Positions 54,077-63,542 are shown, numbered from the stretch's first letter. The stretch is DNA of 64,000 nt from Ketogulonicigenium vulgare WSH-001 (GCF_000223375.1 NC_017384.1:124001-188000); one strand, 5' to 3'. The notes: generated by a model from the sequence alone, not told the origin. Made by a program: numbers and translations.

Positions 54077-54259
54077 TATAGACGAGGATTTTCCGCGTGT
54101 TTTCGGTAATTTGGGGGAACTTTAGACTTTATGCAGCATTAGATTCGCGTTTTACTTGCACCGCGAGGTGAAGTTGTTAACTAATTTGTTATCCGCTGCA
54201 CATCGCACTGATGTTTCATTTCCTGTTTCCGTAGCAGACCGCGATTGGAAGGATAATAT

Positions 54260-54850
54260 ATGTTTTACCGGGACGAGCGGATTGCGCTCTTTATCGATGG
54301 GGCGAATCTGTATGCCGCATCGAAATCCTTGGGGTTTGATATCGACTACAAACTGTTGCGTAGCGAGTTCATGCGACGCGGACGGCTGATCCGTGCTTTC
54401 TACTATACAGCGCTGCTTGAGAACGAGGAATATTCCCCGATCCGACCATTGGTTGACTGGCTGCATTACAACGGCTTTTCAATGCGTACAAAGCCCGCGA
54501 AAGAGTTTCAGGACGCCCAAGGCCGCCGCAAGATCAAAGGCAATATGGATATCGAGCTGACCGTCGATGCGATGGAATTGGCGCCCCATGTCGATCACAT
54601 TGTTCTGTTCTCGGGCGATGGCGATTTCCGTCCATTGATCGAGGCGCTGCAGCGGCGCGGCGTGCGCGTATCGGTTGTATCCACCGTGCGTAGCCAGCCG
54701 CCGATGATTGCCGATGAATTGCGCCGTCAGGCTGATAATTTCATCGAACTGGACGAGCTGCGCGATGTGCTGGGTCGCCCGCCGCGCCCCGATGCCCGCC
54801 CCGGTATGCCGCGCGACGAGACGGTCGAGACGCAAAGCCTGCTGGATTAA
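54260..54850 (+). CDS. NYN-domain (LabA/DUF88-like) PIN-type nuclease
   Basis: Protein of 196 residues with an NYN/PIN-like fold, predicted to cleave RNA with metal-bound Asp residues. Acidic sites are in IALFIDGANLYAAS, NMDIELTVDAMELA and IVLFSGDGDFRPLIEALQ; the Asn of IDGAN is also present. The C-terminal 30 residues are Pro/Arg-rich. GGAAGGAT lies five bases upstream of the ATG. The large AT-rich gap before it suggests separate regulation. It is annotated in this order as a conserved NYN-domain protein, sometimes called LabA-like. Target RNA unknown. Confidence 0.87.
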   Translation: MFYRDERIALFIDGANLYAASKSLGFDIDYKLLRSEFMRRGRLIRAFYYTALLENEEYSPIRPLVDWLHYNGFSMRTKPAKEFQDAQGRRKIKGNMDIELTVDAMELAPHVDHIVLFSGDGDFRPLIEALQRRGVRVSVVSTVRSQPPMIADELRRQADNFIELDELRDVLGRPPRPDARPGMPRDETVETQSLLD

Positions 54851-54858
54851 ACCACGCC

Positions 54859-54881
54859 CGGCGCCCTTTACGGGGGCGCCG
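54859..54881. terminator. GC-rich hairpin after the NYN gene
   Basis: CGGCGCCC (54859-54866) pairs with GGGCGCCG (54874-54881) around TTTACGG, nine bases after the stop codon. No T-run follows, so termination may be weak or Rho-assisted. ispH begins 45 bases further on. Confidence 0.5.
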
Positions 54882-54925
54882 CATCGGCTTATCTGAAAGG
54901 GCAACGCTGTCTCGGAGCCTCGCCC

Positions 54926-55876
54926 ATGTCCCTGCCTCCTCTTACGGTCTATCTGGCCGCACCGCGCGGCTTTTGTGCCGGTGTGGATCGCGCGATCCGT
55001 ATTGTGGAAATGGCGCTGGAAAAATGGGGCGCGCCGGTTTTTGTGCGCCACGAGATTGTTCATAACAAATATGTCGTCGACGCGCTGCGCGCCAAAGGTG
55101 CAGTCTTTGTCGAGGAATTGGATGAATGTCCCGAAGATCGCCCTGTGATCTTTTCGGCGCATGGCGTGCCGAAATCTGTCCCGGCCGAGGCGGTGCGCCG
55201 CAATATGATCCATGTCGATGCCACCTGTCCGCTGGTGACAAAGGTGCATAACGAGGCCGCCCGTCATCATACCAACGGTTTGCAGATGATCATGGTCGGT
55301 CACAAGGGCCACCCCGAGGTCATCGGCACCATGGGCCAACTGCCCGATGGCGAGGTGATGCTGGTCGAGACGCTCGCCGATGTCGCGACGGTTCAGGTGC
55401 GTGACCCCGCGCGCCTGGCGATGATCACACAGACCACATTGTCGGTCGATGATACTGCCGAGATTGCCGCCGCGCTGAAAGCCCGCTTTCCGGCGATCAA
55501 TGTCCCCGCGAAAGAGGACATTTGCTATGCCACCACCAATCGGCAAGAGGCGGTCAAAGTGATGGCCCCCAAATGCGATGCGATCCTTGTGGTCGGCGCG
55601 CCCAATTCCTCGAACTCGAAACGTCTGGTCGAGGTCGGCAGCCGCGCCGGTTGCGATTACTCGCAGCTTGTCCAGCGCGCGGATGAGATTGATTGGCGGG
55701 CCTTGCAGGGCATCCGCACATTGGGTGTAACCGCCGGCGCCTCGGCCCCCGAAATTTTGATCGAAGAAGTGATCGATGCGTTTCGCGCCCATTATGACGT
55801 AACGGTTGAACTGGTCGTGACCGCCGAAGAACGGGTAGAGTTCAAAGTTCCCAAAGTCCTGCGCGAGCCTGCCTGA
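54926..55876 (+). CDS. ispH: 4-hydroxy-3-methylbut-2-enyl diphosphate reductase
   Basis: Iron-sulfur enzyme forming IPP and DMAPP in the DXP pathway, 316 residues. The three cluster cysteines are in [26 protein letters not shown] and [26 protein letters not shown] and [10 protein letters not shown] are conserved substrate-site blocks. GGAG lies nine bases upstream of the ATG. rnhA begins one base after its stop. Confidence 0.96.
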   Translation: MSLPPLTVYLAAPRGFCAGVDRAIRIVEMALEKWGAPVFVRHEIVHNKYVVDALRAKGAVFVEELDECPEDRPVIFSAHGVPKSVPAEAVRRNMIHVDATCPLVTKVHNEAARHHTNGLQMIMVGHKGHPEVIGTMGQLPDGEVMLVETLADVATVQVRDPARLAMITQTTLSVDDTAEIAAALKARFPAINVPAKEDICYATTNRQEAVKVMAPKCDAILVVGAPNSSNSKRLVEVGSRAGCDYSQLVQRADEIDWRALQGIRTLGVTAGASAPEILIEEVIDAFRAHYDVTVELVVTAEERVEFKVPKVLREPA

Positions 55877-55877
55877 T

Positions 55878-56342
55878 ATGCCTGAATTCATCTGCTTTAC
55901 CGACGGCGCCTGTTCGGGCAACCCGGGGCCCGGCGGTTGGGGCGTTTTGATGCAGGCGCGCGAGGGTGGGGCCGTGGTCAAAGAGCGACCGCTCTGCGGC
56001 GGCGAGGCGATGACCACCAATAACCGCATGGAATTATTGGCCGCGATCAATGCTTTGGAAAACTTTACGCGTTCCAGCACCATCACCATCGTGACCGACA
56101 GCGTCTATGTGAAAGACGGCATTGGCGCGTGGCTGTTCAACTGGAAGCGCAACGGCTGGCGTACCTCGCAGGGCAAGCCGGTCAAGAATGATGATCTGTG
56201 GCGGCGTCTGGATGCCGAGGTGCAGCGCCATCAGGTGACGTGGAAATGGGTCAAGGGTCACGCGGGCCATCCCGAGAATGAACGCGCGGACGAACTCGCC
56301 CGCCAAGGCATGGCCCCGTTCAAGGCCGCCCGCGCGCTTTAA
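55878..56342 (+). CDS. rnhA: Ribonuclease HI
   Basis: Removes RNA from RNA-DNA hybrids; 154 residues. Catalytic acidic residues are in [30 protein letters not shown] and [11 protein letters not shown], with a final Asp in [27 protein letters not shown] supplies the conserved His. The start is adjacent to the ispH stop, so the two are co-transcribed. Confidence 0.95.
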   Translation: MPEFICFTDGACSGNPGPGGWGVLMQAREGGAVVKERPLCGGEAMTTNNRMELLAAINALENFTRSSTITIVTDSVYVKDGIGAWLFNWKRNGWRTSQGKPVKNDDLWRRLDAEVQRHQVTWKWVKGHAGHPENERADELARQGMAPFKAARAL

Positions 56343-56402
56343 CGCTGGAAAGCGCAGGGCTTGCCTGCTAGCCAGTCGGGCGATGCATCTAAAGGCCCGT
56401 CC

Positions 56403-57287
56403 ATGTCCAATTATATCCTGACCGTTACCTGCGCTACGACCCGTGGCATTGTTGCTGCTGTCTCGGGGTTCTTGGCGGAAAACGGTTGTAATATCACCGA
56501 TTCCGCGCAGTTCGACGATGTGCTGACGGGCAAGTTTTTCATGCGTATCAGCGTCACCAGCCAAGAGGGCGCGACGCTTGCCGATCTGCAAAGCCGCTTT
56601 GCAACTGTGGGTGCGCGCTTTGGCATGGAATTTGCCTTTTTTGACGCCAGCGAACGGGTCAAGGCGGTGATCATGGTCAGCCGTTTTGGCCATTGTCTGA
56701 ATGATCTGCTGTATCGCCAGCGCATCGGCGCGCTGCCCATTGATATCGTGGGGGTGATCTCGAACCACTTCGAATATCAAAAGCTGGTGGTGAACCACGA
56801 TATCCCCTTCCACCACATCCGCGTCACGCCCCAGAACAAGCCCGAGGCCGAGGCCGCCCAGATGCAGATCCTGCGCGAGACCGGTGCCGAGCTGGTGGTG
56901 CTGGCCCGTTATATGCAGATCCTGTCGGACGAGATGTGCCGCGAGATGTCGGGGCGGATCATTAATATCCACCACTCGTTCCTGCCCAGTTTCAAAGGGG
57001 CAAACCCCTATAAACAGGCGTACGAGCGGGGCGTAAAGTTAATTGGCGCGACGTCACATTATGTAACGGCAGATCTGGACGAAGGCCCGATCATCGAACA
57101 AGATACGGTCCGCGTGACTCATGCGCAGTCGCCCGAGGATTACGTCAGCCTTGGTCGCGATGTTGAAAGTCAGGTTCTGGCGCGTGCGATCCACGCGCAT
57201 ATTCACCGCCGTGTCTTTATCAACGGCAATAAAACCGTCGTCTTCCCGGCCTCGCCCGGATCTTATGCATCGGAACGGATGGGATGA
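56403..57287 (+). CDS. purU: Formyltetrahydrofolate deformylase
   Basis: Hydrolyses 10-formyl-THF to formate and THF, balancing one-carbon pools; 294 residues. An N-terminal ACT domain (TVTCATTRGIVAAVSGFLAE, residues 5-80) is followed by a formyltransferase-like domain with VIMVSRFGHCLNDLLYR, NIHHSFLPSFKGANPYKQAY and the catalytic Asp in YVTADLDEGPIIEQD. ATG 56403 is preferred to an upstream ATG at 56361. The next gene overlaps by four bases. Confidence 0.94.
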   Translation: MSNYILTVTCATTRGIVAAVSGFLAENGCNITDSAQFDDVLTGKFFMRISVTSQEGATLADLQSRFATVGARFGMEFAFFDASERVKAVIMVSRFGHCLNDLLYRQRIGALPIDIVGVISNHFEYQKLVVNHDIPFHHIRVTPQNKPEAEAAQMQILRETGAELVVLARYMQILSDEMCREMSGRIINIHHSFLPSFKGANPYKQAYERGVKLIGATSHYVTADLDEGPIIEQDTVRVTHAQSPEDYVSLGRDVESQVLARAIHAHIHRRVFINGNKTVVFPASPGSYASERMG

Positions 57288-57655
57288 AATATCTATTAGC
57301 CGCATTATTGCTGGTGCCTTTGCCCGCCTTTGCGCAGGGCGAGGATAAGGGCGATTGCCCTGATGCCTCCTCGACATCGGAAATCGTTGTTTGCCTGAAC
57401 GAGCTGTATTCAACGGCGCAGCTGGAAATGCAGGTGCGGCTGGACGGGTTGGTCGCGGGCATGGCATCCAGCAATCGCGTTGCGGCGCTGAATGCGGCGC
57501 AAGCTGTCTGGAAAGCCTTTCGTCAGTTGGAATGCGAATCGCAGGCGCTGATCGCCGAAGGTGGCACCCTTGCCAATGTGCTGGGGGCCAGTTGCTATCT
57601 GCATATGACGCGCGACCGGATTGTGGCGTTGAACGCCTACGATCAGACCAATTAA
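57284..57655 (+). CDS. LprI/DUF1311-like secreted protein
   Basis: Protein of 123 residues with a signal peptide ([15 protein letters not shown]). The mature part matches the lysozyme-inhibitor LprI N-terminal domain: [39 protein letters not shown] and [16 protein letters not shown], with four cysteines likely in disulfides. It is co-translated with purU through a four-base overlap. Its stop overlaps that of fmt on the other strand by four bases. Inhibitor activity is only inferred from family. Confidence 0.83.
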   Translation: MKYLLAALLLVPLPAFAQGEDKGDCPDASSTSEIVVCLNELYSTAQLEMQVRLDGLVAGMASSNRVAALNAAQAVWKAFRQLECESQALIAEGGTLANVLGASCYLHMTRDRIVALNAYDQTN

Positions 57656-58548
57656 AGCCGCGCGGGCAGTGTCAGGCCCAGCAGCGCGTCGGCCACCGGC
57701 ATGGCGCGTTTGCCCTCGCGCTGGATGTCCAGCACGCGCAGGGCGCCGCTGCCGCAGGCCACGGTAAAGCCGTCTAGCACGGTGCCAGCCGCTGCCGTGC
57801 CGGGCACCGCCTCGGCGCGCAGCAGTTTCACCCGCTCATCCCCGATCATGCACCACGCACCCGGAAAAGGGGACAGCCCGTTGATCTGGCGGGCAACCGT
57901 GGGGGCGGGGCGCGTCCAGTCGACCAGCGCTTCGGCCTTGTCGATCTTGGCGGCATAGGTCACGCCATCCTCGGGCTGTACCTGCGGGATCAGGCCGCCC
58001 AGCCGTTCCAGCGTATCGATAATCATCCTTGCGCCCATCTGGGAAAGGCGCTGGTGCAGATCGCCGCTGGTATCCGTCGCACCGATCGGGGTTGCCGCGC
58101 GCAGCAGCACCGGGCCGGTATCAAGGCCCGCCTCCATCTGCATGATGCAGACGCCGGTTTCCGCATCGCCCGCCATGATTGCGCGCTGGATCGGGGCGGC
58201 ACCGCGCCAACGCGGCAAAAGGCTCGCGTGGATGTTCAGGCAGCCATGTTTGGGCGCATCCAGCACCACCTGCGGCAAGATCAGGCCATAGGCGACCACG
58301 ACCGCGACATCGGCATTCAGCGCCGCAAATTCGGCTTGCTCATCCGCGCCGCGCAGCGATTTGGGGTGGCGCACCATCAGCCCCAGGCTTTCGGCGCGGG
58401 CATGGACCGGCGTGGGGCGGTCTTTTTTGCCGCGACCGGCAGGGCGGGGCGGCTGGCAATAGACGCAGGCGATCTCGTGCCCGGCCGCGACCAGCGCCTC
58501 CAAAACCCCAACGGAAAAATCAGGGGTGCCCATAAAGACGACGCGCAT
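57652..58548 (-). CDS. fmt: Methionyl-tRNA formyltransferase
   Basis: Formylates initiator Met-tRNA, 298 residues. N-terminal [20 protein letters not shown]; catalytic block [20 protein letters not shown]; the C-terminal anticodon-like domain holds [20 protein letters not shown]. Substrate 10-formyl-THF links it functionally to purU next door. It is the last gene of the def-def-fmt unit; its ATG shares one base with the stop of the upstream deformylase-like gene. Confidence 0.96.
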   Translation of the reverse strand: MRVVFMGTPDFSVGVLEALVAAGHEIACVYCQPPRPAGRGKKDRPTPVHARAESLGLMVRHPKSLRGADEQAEFAALNADVAVVVAYGLILPQVVLDAPKHGCLNIHASLLPRWRGAAPIQRAIMAGDAETGVCIMQMEAGLDTGPVLLRAATPIGATDTSGDLHQRLSQMGARMIIDTLERLGGLIPQVQPEDGVTYAAKIDKAEALVDWTRPAPTVARQINGLSPFPGAWCMIGDERVKLLRAEAVPGTAAAGTVLDGFTVACGSGALRVLDIQREGKRAMPVADALLGLTLPARL

Positions 58549-59039
58549 CAGCCGAACTTCCTTGCCTTGCGCAAAAACATGTCGCGCTTGATTTTGCTAA
58601 GGCGGTCAAAATACATCTTGCCCGCCAGATGGTCGATCTGATGCTGCATCGAGGTGGCCCAAAGCCCGACCAGATCGCGTTCCTCGACCTCGCCCCATGC
58701 GTTCAGGAACCGCACCGTGACGGCACGGGGTCGGCTGATGACAGCGCTGATCCCCGGCAGATTTGGCGACGCTTCCTCGTGCTCGCGCAGTTGCACCGAG
58801 GCGTGCAAAATCTCGGGGTTGGCCATGCGGATCGCCTGACCGCGCGCATCCGATGCATCGACCACGGCCAGCGCCAGCGGCACGCCCAGTTGCACCGCGG
58901 CAAGGCCGACGCCCGGCATCGCATCCATCGCCTCGACCATCTCGTCCCATAGGGCGGTGATCTCGGGGGTGATCGCCTCGACCTGGGCGGCGGGTTTGCG
59001 CAGCACGGGGGCGGGCCACATCACAAAGGGACGGTGCAT
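58548..59039 (-). CDS. Degenerate peptide deformylase paralogue
   Basis: Protein of 163 residues aligning with peptide deformylase over its whole length, but with altered active site. Motif 1 is intact ([13 protein letters not shown]). Motif 2, normally EGCLS with the metal-binding Cys, reads [12 protein letters not shown] and has no Cys. Motif 3, normally QHExxH, is [14 protein letters not shown], keeping both His but replacing catalytic Glu by Gln. A deformylase reaction is therefore unlikely; it may be regulatory or bind formyl-peptide-like ligands. It lies between fmt and a canonical def, overlapping fmt by one base and abutting def. Confidence 0.85.
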   Translation of the reverse strand: MHRPFVMWPAPVLRKPAAQVEAITPEITALWDEMVEAMDAMPGVGLAAVQLGVPLALAVVDASDARGQAIRMANPEILHASVQLREHEEASPNLPGISAVISRPRAVTVRFLNAWGEVEERDLVGLWATSMQHQIDHLAGKMYFDRLSKIKRDMFLRKARKFG

Positions 59040-59561
59040 CTATTCGCCCCGCGCGCGTTCACGCTTTAGCTTTTCCATCTTGCGGGTGATCAACTGCCGC
59101 TTCATCGGACCCAGATAGTCGATGAACAGCTTGCCGTCCAAATGGTCGATCTCGTGCTGGACGCAGGTGGCCCATAGGCCCTCCATCTCGCGGTCCTGTT
59201 CATTGCCGTTCAGATCCAGCCAGCGCACTTTGACCGAGGCGGGACGCTCGACCTCGGCATATTGGTCGGGGATCGACAGACAGCCTTCCTCATAGACCGA
59301 GCGGTCGTCCGAAGACCAGACGATCTGCGGGTTCACCATGACCAAGGGCTGCGGCGCGTCCGGGTCTTTGGCACAATCCAGCACGATGATGCGCTGCAAT
59401 TGACCGACCTGCGGCCCCGCAAGGCCAATGCCGGGCGCGTCATACATGGTTTCCAGCATGTCATCGGCCAGCCGACGGATCTCGTCCGAGATGTCGGGCA
59501 GCGGCTTTGCGATGGCGCGCAGGCGCGGATCGGGGTGGATAAGAATAGGGCGCGTTGTCAT
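59040..59561 (-). CDS. def: Peptide deformylase (canonical)
   Basis: Removes the N-formyl group from new polypeptides, 173 residues. All three motifs are intact: PGIGLAGPQVGQLQR, YEEGCLSIPDQYAEVERP and CVQHEIDHLDGKLFIDYL. ATG 59561 is chosen from family N-terminus (RPILIHPDPRLRAIA); the longer upstream frame is rejected. It leads the def-def-fmt unit, with the degenerate paralogue starting immediately after its stop. Confidence 0.96.
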   Translation of the reverse strand: MTTRPILIHPDPRLRAIAKPLPDISDEIRRLADDMLETMYDAPGIGLAGPQVGQLQRIIVLDCAKDPDAPQPLVMVNPQIVWSSDDRSVYEEGCLSIPDQYAEVERPASVKVRWLDLNGNEQDREMEGLWATCVQHEIDHLDGKLFIDYLGPMKRQLITRKMEKLKRERARGE

Positions 59562-59685
59562 GGCACCGCATGTAAGCCAGCGCGCCCCGGCTTTCAACAC
59601 AAACAAAGGAGTATTGCACGGGGCGATGCACTCTTGGCGCGGCGCTGCAACGGCGCTAGCCTGCCGTGATTAAGGAGAGTTTCCG

Positions 59686-60855
59686 ATGGATTTTGACGAG
59701 CTGATTGACCGACGCAATACGCATTGCAACAAATGGGATGATATGGAGCGCCTGTTCGGCGTCAGTCCCGATACCGGCATTGCGATGTGGGTGGCGGATA
59801 TGGACTTTCGCCCGCCCGCAGCGGTGCAGAACGCCCTGCTAAAGATGCTCGATCACGGTGTCTATGGCTATTTCGGCAACGAAACCCCCTACCGCGAGGC
59901 GATTGCCTGGTGGATGCAGGCCCGCCATGGCTGGACGGTCGACACCAGCGATATTTTCACCACCCACGGTCTGGTGAATGCGACGGGTCTTGCGGTTACC
60001 GCCTATACCCAACCTGGCGATGGCGTCGTGCTGTTCACGCCGGTTTATCACGCCTTTGCCCGCACGATCCGCGCGGCGGGGCGCGCGGTGGTCGAATGCC
60101 CGCTGGTGAATAATGCGGGCCGCTATGAATTCGACTTTGCCGCCTATGATGCGCAGATGACGGGCGCGGAAAAGATGGTGATCCTGTGCTCGCCCCATAA
60201 CCCCGGCGGCCGCGTCTGGACGCGCGAGGAGTTGCAGGGGGTCGCCGATTTCGCGCGCCGCCATGATCTGATCCTGGTCTCGGACGAGATTCACCACGAT
60301 CTGGTCATGCCCGGCCATACGCATATTCCGATGACCAAAATCGACGGTATCGCTGATCGTCTGGTGATGATGACCGCGGCGACCAAGACGTTCAACATCG
60401 CGGGCGCGCATATTGGTAATGTCATCATCAGCGACCCCGCCCTGAAAAAGCGCTTTGCCGATCTGATGATGGGCCTTGGGATTTCGCCCAATTCCTTTGG
60501 CCTGCATATGGTCACCGCCGCCTATTCGCCCGAGGGCGCGGCTTGGGTCGATGCGCTGAACCTTTATCTGGATGGCAACCGCCGTTTGCTGGAGGAGGGC
60601 CTGTCGGCCATTCCGGGTGTGCAAGCGATGGCGCTGGAATCCACCTATCTGTCTTGGGTGGATTTCGCAGGCACCGGCATGTCCGAAGACGAGGTCAAGC
60701 GCCGCATCGTCACCGAGGCCGGCGTTGCCGCCAATTATGGCCCGACCTTTGGCAAGGGCGGCGAGACGTTCATGCGCTTTAACTTTGCCACGCCCCGCGC
60801 GCGGGTGCAGGACGCGGTCAATCGGATCAGCGCGGCTTTCGCCGACCTGCAGTAA
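59686..60855 (+). CDS. MalY/PatB-type PLP C-S lyase or aminotransferase
   Basis: Fold-type I PLP protein of 389 residues, best matching the MalY/PatB subgroup (cystathionine beta-lyase activity). Recognisable blocks are MWVADMDFRPPAAVQNALL, ILCSPHNPGGRVWTREELQG, LVSDEIHHDLVMPGHTHIP and the PLP Lys in TAATKTFNIAGAHIGN. AAGGAGAG lies six bases before the ATG. The stop is directly next to the stop of the convergent small protein. In vivo substrate is unknown; sulfur amino acid use is plausible. Confidence 0.88.
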   Translation: MDFDELIDRRNTHCNKWDDMERLFGVSPDTGIAMWVADMDFRPPAAVQNALLKMLDHGVYGYFGNETPYREAIAWWMQARHGWTVDTSDIFTTHGLVNATGLAVTAYTQPGDGVVLFTPVYHAFARTIRAAGRAVVECPLVNNAGRYEFDFAAYDAQMTGAEKMVILCSPHNPGGRVWTREELQGVADFARRHDLILVSDEIHHDLVMPGHTHIPMTKIDGIADRLVMMTAATKTFNIAGAHIGNVIISDPALKKRFADLMMGLGISPNSFGLHMVTAAYSPEGAAWVDALNLYLDGNRRLLEEGLSAIPGVQAMALESTYLSWVDFAGTGMSEDEVKRRIVTEAGVAANYGPTFGKGGETFMRFNFATPRARVQDAVNRISAAFADLQ

Positions 60856-61203
60856 TCAGTGATAGGGCAGCAGCAAGGGGGTTTCCTCTTGCTGCGCGAA
60901 ATCCAGCGGTCGCGTCTCGCTGACATGCGCGATCCATTTGAAATCATAGATGCGCTGGCCGTCTTCCTCGCGCGAGGTGACAAGCAGGCATTGATACAAA
61001 TGGCGGGGGCCGTCGAAAATATCCACAAGGCCGCGCAGCGGCGCACGGTGGCTGGCGTCCAGCGCAAGTCCATTATCCCACAGCGCCAAAATCCGGTGCA
61101 CCTGATCATCGATCTGGATGCTGAGGCGACCCGCGCGGCGTTGATCGGCGCGGCGCGCATCATCGATGCCGCGGCGTACAGCTTCGGGAAGGAAATTGAA
61201 CAT
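60856..61203 (-). CDS. Conserved protein of unknown function (115 aa)
   Basis: Protein of 115 residues beginning MFNFLPEAVRRGIDDARRAD, with QIDDQVHRILALWDNGLALD and IFDGPRHLYQCLLVTSREED. It has no signal peptide, membrane helix or known catalytic motif; composition suggests a small globular PilZ-sized domain. The start at 61203 is supported by AAGGAGGGCC upstream. An open frame continues leftward antisense of the hydroquinone reductase gene but is not used. I recall similar proteins in other Rhodobacteraceae without a function. Confidence 0.75.
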   Translation of the reverse strand: MFNFLPEAVRRGIDDARRADQRRAGRLSIQIDDQVHRILALWDNGLALDASHRAPLRGLVDIFDGPRHLYQCLLVTSREEDGQRIYDFKWIAHVSETRPLDFAQQEETPLLLPYH

Positions 61204-61407
61204 GAGGCCCTCCTTGCTCTGGTGATTCTGTTTCACCTTGCCCTGATATAGTAACCGGCAGATGAACATTTGGTTCAGTGCAATCGCATCCCCCCTGCAA
61301 GATTTCGCCACTGTGCATTGGCGCAGGGGCACTGCGCGGGGGCGGCGGTGTGCAGGGCCTGCGCCGCAGCCTATGTTATCCCCAAGCATTGTAACGAGGA
61401 TCGCATC

Positions 61408-62367
61408 ATGGGCCAGCTGGTCGACGGAAAATGGCAAGACGTCTGGTATGACACCAAAAGCACAGGCGGCGCTTTTGTGCGCACCACGACGGCATTCCGC
61501 AACTGGATCACAGCCGATGGCGCCAAGGACGGCTATGCCGCCGAAAGCGGGCGCTATCATCTTTATGTCAGCTATGCCTGCCCTTGGGCGCATCGCACGC
61601 TGATCTTTCGCGCCTTGAAGGGCCTGCAGGATCATATCACCGTCTCGGTCGTGCATCCGCATATGCTGTCGGATGGCTGGACGTTCGGCGATGATTTCCC
61701 GGGTGCCACGGGCGATACGCTGATGGGCCTGCCGTTTATGCGTGACGTCTATCTGGCGGCTGATCCTAGCATTTCGGGCCGCGTGACGGTGCCGGTGCTG
61801 TGGGACAAAAAGACCGGCACCATCGTGTCTAATGAGTCGGCCGAGATTATCCGCATGCTGAATTCGGCCTTTGACGGGCTGACCGGTAATGCAGACGATT
61901 ACGTCCCCACCGATCTGCTGCCCCAGATCGACGCGCTGAACGCCCGTATCTATGATGAGGTGAACAACGGCGTCTACAAAGCCGGTTTCGCGACCACCCA
62001 AGCCGCCTATGATAAGGCCGTCTATCCGCTATTCGACGCGCTGGATTGGCTTGAAGGCATCTTGTCGGAAAACCGCTATCTGACCGGCGATCGCCTGACC
62101 GAGGCCGATTGGCGTCTGTTCACGACGATCATCCGGTTTGATGCCGTCTATCACACGCATTTCAAATGCAACCGTGCGCGCATCGTGGATTATCCGAACC
62201 TTTATGCCTGGACGCGCGAGCTGTATCAGGTGCCGGGCGTGGCCGAGACGGTGAATTTCGACCATATCGTGCAGCACTATTACTACAGCCACGACACGAT
62301 TAACCCGCATCGCATTGTGCCGCTGGGGCCGGTGCCTGCCTTTGACGCGCCTCACGGGCGCGGTTGA
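61408..62367 (+). CDS. Glutathionyl-hydroquinone reductase (Xi-class GST)
   Basis: Protein of 319 residues of the YqjG/ECM4 family, which reduces glutathionyl-hydroquinones using glutathione. The catalytic Cys is in YVSYACPWAHRTLIFRALKG (Cys-Pro-Trp), and HMLSDGWTFGDDFPGATGD with TVPVLWDKKTGTIVSNESAE defines the family; the C-terminal helical domain has TEADWRLFTTIIRFDAVYH. GAGG lies nine bases upstream of the ATG. Glutathione for it would come via gshA at 27.6 kb. Confidence 0.9.
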   Translation: MGQLVDGKWQDVWYDTKSTGGAFVRTTTAFRNWITADGAKDGYAAESGRYHLYVSYACPWAHRTLIFRALKGLQDHITVSVVHPHMLSDGWTFGDDFPGATGDTLMGLPFMRDVYLAADPSISGRVTVPVLWDKKTGTIVSNESAEIIRMLNSAFDGLTGNADDYVPTDLLPQIDALNARIYDEVNNGVYKAGFATTQAAYDKAVYPLFDALDWLEGILSENRYLTGDRLTEADWRLFTTIIRFDAVYHTHFKCNRARIVDYPNLYAWTRELYQVPGVAETVNFDHIVQHYYYSHDTINPHRIVPLGPVPAFDAPHGRG

Positions 62368-62425
62368 CCCTACCACCCGCCGTTGATTGGTGCGATACAG
62401 CCGCCAATCAACGAAAGGTGCGATC

Positions 62426-63532
62426 ATGACAGAGGTTTCGGGCCGGATTCTGACGGCGGATGGCTGGATCGAGGGGCGTGTCGTCTGGGCGGATGACCGC
62501 ATCAGCGCCATCATCCCCGCGGATGTCGCGCACGACGCCCCGCTGATCCTGCCGGGCTTTATCGACCTGCATTGCCATGGCGGCGGCGGCGCGGACCTGA
62601 TGGAGGGCGGCGATGCCGCCGCCAAGATCGCGGCGCTGCACGCACGCTATGGCACCACCGCCATGCTGGCCACCACCATGACGGATACTGTTCCCGCGAT
62701 CACGCGTGCCATGGCCGATACCGGCGCGGTGATGGGGGCGCAGGCCGCCGATCAGGCCGCGATCCTTGGTGTCCACCTCGAGGGGCCATTCATTGACGCC
62801 ACCCGCCTTGGCGCCCAGCCGGATGAGGCGATCCCCGCCAGTATCGCGCTGATCGACACGTTCCACGCCCTTGCGCCCATTCGCGTCGTCACTATGGCAC
62901 CCGAGGCTGACCCCGATGGTACCGTGACAGCCTATCTTGATGGCAAAGGCATCCGCGTCCAGATCGGGCATTCATCCTGCGATTACGAGACGGCGGCCGC
63001 CGCCTTTGCCTCGGGCCGCCATGGCGTGACGCATATGTTCAACGCGATGACCGGCCTGCACCACCGCGCACCGGGTATCGTCGGTGCGGCGCTCGCGCAT
63101 GCGCAACACGCCGAACTGATCCCTGACCTGTTGCATGTCCACCCCGGCGCGATCCGCGCCGCGCTGCGGGCGATCCCGAACCTTTATGCGGTGACGGATG
63201 CCTGTGCGGCGGCGGGGATGCCGGACGGCGATTATCGCCTCGGTACCCAGCCGGTGCGCCGCTGCGGCAATGGCGTGCGGCTGGCCGATGGCACGCTGGC
63301 GGGGTCTTGCCTGACGCTGCTCGAGGCGTTTCGCAATCTGGTGTCGATTGGCCTGAGTGTCGAGGAAGCCTCGGCCCGCACCTCGACCATCGCGGCGGAT
63401 TACATCGGCCTCTGGGATCGCGGCCGCATCGCGGTCGGGGGCGTTGCGGATATGGTCGTGCTGGGGACGGATGATTTCCACCTGCAACATGTCATCATGC
63501 GCGGCGTGATGGCCGAGGGGGCGAACCCCTAA
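62426..63532 (+). CDS. nagA: N-acetylglucosamine-6-phosphate deacetylase
   Basis: Amidohydrolase of 368 residues converting GlcNAc-6-P to GlcN-6-P for cell-wall recycling or chitobiose use. Metal site LPGFIDLHCHGGGGADLMEG, then LGVHLEGPFIDATRLGAQ, QIGHSSCDYETA and GVTHMFNAMTGLHHRAPG are present, with VTDACAAAGMPDGDYRLG near the C-terminus. AAAGG lies eight bases before the ATG; upstream ATG at 62387 rejected. No nagB, nagK or transporter is adjacent. The substrate is inferred from motif similarity. Confidence 0.9.
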   Translation: MTEVSGRILTADGWIEGRVVWADDRISAIIPADVAHDAPLILPGFIDLHCHGGGGADLMEGGDAAAKIAALHARYGTTAMLATTMTDTVPAITRAMADTGAVMGAQAADQAAILGVHLEGPFIDATRLGAQPDEAIPASIALIDTFHALAPIRVVTMAPEADPDGTVTAYLDGKGIRVQIGHSSCDYETAAAAFASGRHGVTHMFNAMTGLHHRAPGIVGAALAHAQHAELIPDLLHVHPGAIRAALRAIPNLYAVTDACAAAGMPDGDYRLGTQPVRRCGNGVRLADGTLAGSCLTLLEAFRNLVSIGLSVEEASARTSTIAADYIGLWDRGRIAVGGVADMVVLGTDDFHLQHVIMRGVMAEGANP

Positions 63533-63542
63533 GCCACCCCCA

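Larger units (their letters stand above)
53839..54259. other. 421-base AT-rich divergent intergenic region
   Basis: The only gap above 300 bases. It separates rpoZ (leftward) from the NYN nuclease gene (rightward). The part from about 54025 to 54260 is clearly richer in A/T than the rest of the window. It contains an ICE/Irr-like palindrome (54040-54056), a CtrA-like spaced pair (54062-54076) and further TTAA-containing sequence near 54177. I see no open frame with a ribosome site and no tRNA fold. It probably holds promoters for both directions. Confidence 0.6.

Noticed and set aside
54479..56089. Leftward open frame of 536 codons across the NYN gene, ispH and rnhA
   Set aside because: Antisense of three clear genes; no family features.
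60856..62001. 381-codon leftward frame extending the small unknown protein
   Set aside because: The extra part is antisense of the hydroquinone reductase gene; the small protein has its own ribosome site and start at 61203.
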